This document shows, one piece after another, positions 60,851-64,000 of a DNA stretch of 64,000 bases (the stretch's first letter is position 1; each line of letters starts with the position of its first letter). Where the stretch lies: contig NZ_LOKW01000023.1 in assembly GCF_002211305.1 (NCBI RefSeq), positions 62,001-126,000 of the forward strand. The letters are read 5' to 3'. The translations under genes and the position numbers were made by a program. Origin of the DNA: Rhizobium sp. R634. GTDB lineage: Bacteria > Pseudomonadota > Alphaproteobacteria > Rhizobiales > Rhizobiaceae. The notes under the pieces were generated by a model. The model was not told the DNA's origin. It made no database searches and saw only the letters and a list, made by a program, of their open reading frames with translations.

Positions 60851-63367
60851 TTATGCAGCGAGACTTACCCGATGAGCCGGCCTATCATCTGTCAACTTGA
60901 ACCCAGCAAGCCGTTCGCTGAGTTCGATAGTCTGATCAGAAAGCGTCTTCGTTGCAGCGTTTGTCTGCTCAGCCATGGCTGCATTCTGTTGCGTCCCCTG
61001 ATCAAGAACATTGACGTTGTTATTGATCTCAGCCAGCGAACTCGCTTGTTCGCGGCTGGAACTCACAATCTGGTCGATGCGATCAGAAATCTGCACGATT
61101 GATGCCGCTATACTGTGCAGAGCCTCCCCGGTCCTGCCGACGTAATCCGAACCGACGGCCACCTCTGACGAAGATTCTGAAATCAACTGCCGGATCTCGA
61201 GCGCTGCGGCTGACGATCTTTGGGCAAGCTCGCGTACTTCTTGTGCAACGACCGCGAAGCCTTTTCCAGCATCGCCGGCACGAGCTGCTTCAACGCCGGC
61301 ATTCAGCGCAAGCAAGTTCGTCTGGAATGCAATCGTATCGATCAATCCTATGATCTGACCGATCTTGTAAGATGCATCCTGAATTCGTGCCATGGCGCTT
61401 ATAGCATCAGTTACAATGATGGCCGCGCCCTCTGCATGTTCCTTGACTGCAGAAACAAACGCTTGTGTCTCGCAGGCATTCTCCGAGGAGTTCCTCACCG
61501 TCGCAGTCACCTGCTCAACGGCTGCTGCGGTTTCTTCGAGGGAAGCAGCTTGTCGTTCAGTCCGGCGTGACAAATCATCAGAGGCTTTGAAAAGTTCGTC
61601 GGTTCCCCATTTGATTTGTTGGGTGTTTTCGTCGATATGGGACACGGTATCCCTGAGGACGCACAGTGAGTGGTTGAAGTCACGCCGCAGTTGCTCGAGA
61701 TTGGGATGGAAGTGGCGGTCGATGGTCTGCGAGATGTCTCCTCGCGCCAATCTAGAGAGTGCCTCCCCGAGTGTTTGTACAGCGCTGGACACTTCTTTCT
61801 CAAGCTGAGCACGTTCAAACTCACGATCCGTCCGCTCCTGATCAGCCGTTTTACGGTCGTCTTGCGCGCGGGCTTCAACCTCGAGCTTCGAGACCGCATT
61901 TCCGCGAAAAACTTCAAGCGCGCGAGCCATATCGCCAATTTCGTCTTTCCGCTGGCAGCCAACGATGTCTGATTGAAGATCACCGGTTGCTAGCCCCTGC
62001 ATGCGCCTTGCGATCCGTTCGATTGGAGCGCGCAATGTCACCATGAGGCCGGCTCCGGCCAAGAGGGCGACCAAAACACCGGAGACGGTAGCAGCTGCGG
62101 ACAATAGTCGGGCGAAATCACTTTCCCGGTGAGCGTCATGTTCCTGAGTCGACGCGAACGACACGAGATTTTTCCATATCGACTGGACGGTTTTATCCGC
62201 CTCTGCGTATTGCGCCTGCCGCCCTTCCGCGATCTTGACCAACTTCTCGGTATTCTGTTCGATGGCATTCCCCTGTAAGTAGAGGACCTCCTCCATTTTG
62301 GGGAAGTCTGGCAATGAACCGGCTACGCCTCCAACCGCTACGGTGTCACGAGTCAGTTTCGTAAGCTGCTCAATGAGTCGCTCCTGGTTTTCAATGCTGG
62401 CCGCCCGCAACAGGTTGTTTATCTCAATCTCTATCGAATCGGCATCCTGGCCTACCGATGCCACTGCCGCAATGAGCGTCTCCGATTCCGCCAATGGCTT
62501 ATCCAAGGCTCGAACTGCGTGGGTTCCCTCGATCATATGCTGTATGGCGTGATCTCGCAGTCGCGGGGCAAACGCACTAAGGTCGATCCCTAGGCTGTGA
62601 CGGAAAGCGCTATCCAGCCCGGAATTGGCGACGACGCTGGAGATTGCCTGTTCCAAGTTTGCGACTGCTTGTCCACCATCGCCCGTTGCAACGACGCGCT
62701 TGACGGTTTTCATCGCCTTTTTGATCATGAGCGCCTGTTGCTGTGCCTCGGGGGTTTGCATCGCGCTGGCCGGCAGATTCACCAAATTTTCCGACAACCG
62801 CTGCATAATTGCCGCCGTGTCGATTGAGCGGGTAGCCTCTCTGAGCATCGTTTTGCCAGAGTTTTCCTGGTTGCGGACCTGCGCACGGACTTTAACCGCG
62901 GCCAGCTTCAGGTCGGCCGCGACCTGCTTGATCTCGGTCAAGCTTGCGGCAACGTCACGACGAATGGACAGCTCATCGTTGTGCAGGGACCACATGCGGT
63001 CCATGCTGTCAGAAATCGCGGACATCGCGGACTCACTGCTTTCAAGAGCACGAGTGTCACTACCAACGTCAGTGGCGACTTCCTGAAGCGACAGCATCGT
63101 GGCGCCCTGCCCCCTTAGACTTGCCAGGGCCTCATCACGGTTCTCCGTAGAACTCTGCGCCAAAAACCGGTTCATGCTCTCAGAGACGTCCCGAAATCCG
63201 CTCAAAGTCTCGAGAACTTCGCTCGATAGCCGAAGGCGAGATTGCAGCAATCCGGTCGCCTGTAGGCTCACGACACCGACGGCCGCCAGGATCATGACCA
63301 GCGGCACCAGTACTAATAAGACTTTCGCTCTGATGCTGAAAGCGGATAGCAAGCGATCGACGAACAT
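60851..63367 (-). CDS. Methyl-accepting chemotaxis protein with large helical (TorS-like) sensor domain
   Basis: 838 aa, ATG 63367 behind GGAGG. TM1 ~14-38, long helical periplasmic domain to ~425, TM2 ~428-450 (VSGVLVALLAGAGLMVTLRA), HAMP, and signalling domain with IAFQTNLLALNAGVEAARAG near 680. It is homologous to the protein at 32206-34722, with equal length and matching segments in the sensor (LLQSRLxxSSxVxxxLSGFRDVSxSM). It lacks a CheR pentapeptide. The binding-protein gene follows on the same strand. The pairing of a large helical sensor with an RbsB-like binding protein parallels TorS-TorT. Confidence 0.92.
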   Translation of the reverse strand: MFVDRLLSAFSIRAKVLLVLVPLVMILAAVGVVSLQATGLLQSRLRLSSEVLETLSGFRDVSESMNRFLAQSSTENRDEALASLRGQGATMLSLQEVATDVGSDTRALESSESAMSAISDSMDRMWSLHNDELSIRRDVAASLTEIKQVAADLKLAAVKVRAQVRNQENSGKTMLREATRSIDTAAIMQRLSENLVNLPASAMQTPEAQQQALMIKKAMKTVKRVVATGDGGQAVANLEQAISSVVANSGLDSAFRHSLGIDLSAFAPRLRDHAIQHMIEGTHAVRALDKPLAESETLIAAVASVGQDADSIEIEINNLLRAASIENQERLIEQLTKLTRDTVAVGGVAGSLPDFPKMEEVLYLQGNAIEQNTEKLVKIAEGRQAQYAEADKTVQSIWKNLVSFASTQEHDAHRESDFARLLSAAATVSGVLVALLAGAGLMVTLRAPIERIARRMQGLATGDLQSDIVGCQRKDEIGDMARALEVFRGNAVSKLEVEARAQDDRKTADQERTDREFERAQLEKEVSSAVQTLGEALSRLARGDISQTIDRHFHPNLEQLRRDFNHSLCVLRDTVSHIDENTQQIKWGTDELFKASDDLSRRTERQAASLEETAAAVEQVTATVRNSSENACETQAFVSAVKEHAEGAAIIVTDAISAMARIQDASYKIGQIIGLIDTIAFQTNLLALNAGVEAARAGDAGKGFAVVAQEVRELAQRSSAAALEIRQLISESSSEVAVGSDYVGRTGEALHSIAASIVQISDRIDQIVSSSREQASSLAEINNNVNVLDQGTQQNAAMAEQTNAATKTLSDQTIELSERLAGFKLTDDRPAHRVSLAA

Positions 63368-63550
63368 AAAACCTCCAGATGACTAAAGCGGGCACTGCCA
63401 CCCATTTCTGGAGTTTTAGTTATTCGACCTAAACGAAGAGGAAGAAAGTTCGAATGCGGAAATGCAAAGTGCTTTACATCTTGTTAGGATTTCCACGTCG
63501 AATTGACGCTCAAACTATCAACTTTAACGACAAGTTAATGTCTTCTCGAG

Positions 63551-64000
63551 TTATCTTCGGAAGGGACTATCGTCAGGTTTCAGGTCGATGTGCAGGACGT
63601 TCCCCGTGAGCTTTCCAGACAGTTCTGGATTTGCGAGGAATTGGACAGCTTGAACAAGTGTCCTAAGCGTCTCACTTTGAACGTAAGATGTAGAACGCGC
63701 ATTTCTGGTATGAACAGCGTTTATCCTAAGCCCCGAGTCGAAATACTTCTTCGCCATCGCACTCGTCGTAGTTCGTAAGGCCGCTTGGAGCACAGCTTCG
63801 CGGTCGGCCTCTAGCAGCGACTTCTCGTCAAACCAGGCGATATTCACAACAGCGAGTTCCTCTCCCTGGAGGCGGGAGCCGAAAGCACTTGTCACCCTTA
63901 TCAGGTTGGAGACGGCATCAAGCCCAAGATCCGTAGCGGAAAGCGGTTCGGCGCATTCACGGCGACGGAAGGCTATGTTCACCAGAATATCGACCCGGCT
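63551..64000 (-). CDS. SDR-like protein, 5' end outside window
   Basis: The frame continues past the right edge: the last 50 bases on the minus strand read SRVDILVNIAFRRRE, the LVNNA segment of SDR proteins (here NI in place of NN). Inside the window there is a QGEELAVVNIAWF strand, where the catalytic Ser/Tyr region should be, but no YxxxK; the segment reads EAVLQAALRTTTSAMAKKYF. The GLRINAVHT stretch replaces RVNAVxPG. It looks like a non-catalytic or decayed SDR relative. The stop is at 63551, 184 bp before the chemoreceptor start on the same strand. Confidence 0.6.
   Translation of the reverse strand, partial: SRVDILVNIAFRRRECAEPLSATDLGLDAVSNLIRVTSAFGSRLQGEELAVVNIAWFDEKSLLEADREAVLQAALRTTTSAMAKKYFDSGLRINAVHTRNARSTSYVQSETLRTLVQAVQFLANPELSGKLTGNVLHIDLKPDDSPFRR

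Noticed and set aside
1..64000. CRISPR arrays, tRNA or rRNA genes, repABC replication genes
   Set aside because: No regular repeat-spacer series, no clover-leaf-type sequence and no replication protein motifs were seen; absence of tRNA cannot be proved by eye.

Overview
The window reads as part of a large conjugative plasmid (or plasmid-derived accessory region) of a Rhizobiaceae member (Rhizobium/Agrobacterium/Sinorhizobium group). The clearest sign is a Ti/Sym-type DNA-transfer module at the left end: traG, traD and traC on the minus strand, an oriT-like inverted repeat, and a divergent traA of the long (about 1540 aa) rhizobial type. The rest is typical rhizobial accessory content: many transporters, catabolic enzymes and chemoreceptors, IS remnants, and no housekeeping, rRNA or tRNA gene that I could see.

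Layout. 0-6.4 kb: conjugation (traGDC, oriT, traA). 6.4-12 kb: an unidentified protein, then a divergent cassette of a methyltransferase-like protein, an AraC regulator, an MFS exporter-like protein and a 468-aa protein I do not recognise. 12-18 kb: an XRE regulator behind a strongly hairpin-prone leader, a frameshifted capA-like gene, and an opine/basic-amino-acid type ABC importer without an ATPase gene, with a divergent LysR regulator. 18-24 kb: dhaL-dhaK-TIM-barrel isomerase operon with a divergent LysR regulator, then an alpha/beta-hydrolase and a 3-hydroxyisobutyrate-dehydrogenase-like gene. 24-27 kb: a TRAP transporter (DctP plus fused DctQM). 27.6-31.8 kb: a Tat-exported MBL-fold hydrolase, a small HNH-like protein and a GH3 beta-glucosidase.

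32-51 kb looks like one coordinated system. It has a large chemoreceptor, two cytoplasmic MBL hydrolases with a zinc alcohol dehydrogenase, a GntR/FCD regulator, an alpha/beta-hydrolase, an SDR dehydrogenase, a flavin reductase / CMD-like / RutA-like monooxygenase / periplasmic binding protein / aminotransferase / GFA operon, and an RbsA-RbsC-type ABC transporter followed by an FMN reductase and RibB. Its promoters share a 19-bp palindrome close to CAGATTGTCTGATAATCTG. In five of them it lies exactly between a TTGACA -35 box and the -10 box; a sixth, weaker copy lies upstream of the chemoreceptor, and a related palindrome precedes the GntR gene. I infer sensing, uptake and flavin-dependent oxidation of one unidentified compound under GntR repression.

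51.7-59 kb: two related IS6-family transposase remnants in direct orientation bracket an AraC regulator, a second chemoreceptor and a PAS-GGDEF-EAL protein. 59.4-63.4 kb: a second binding protein, a same-length paralogue of the one at 43.4 kb, lies in an operon with a third chemoreceptor, a same-length homologue of the one at 32.2 kb. This suggests that the binding proteins present the ligand to the chemoreceptors as well as to the transporter. The window ends inside an SDR-like gene.
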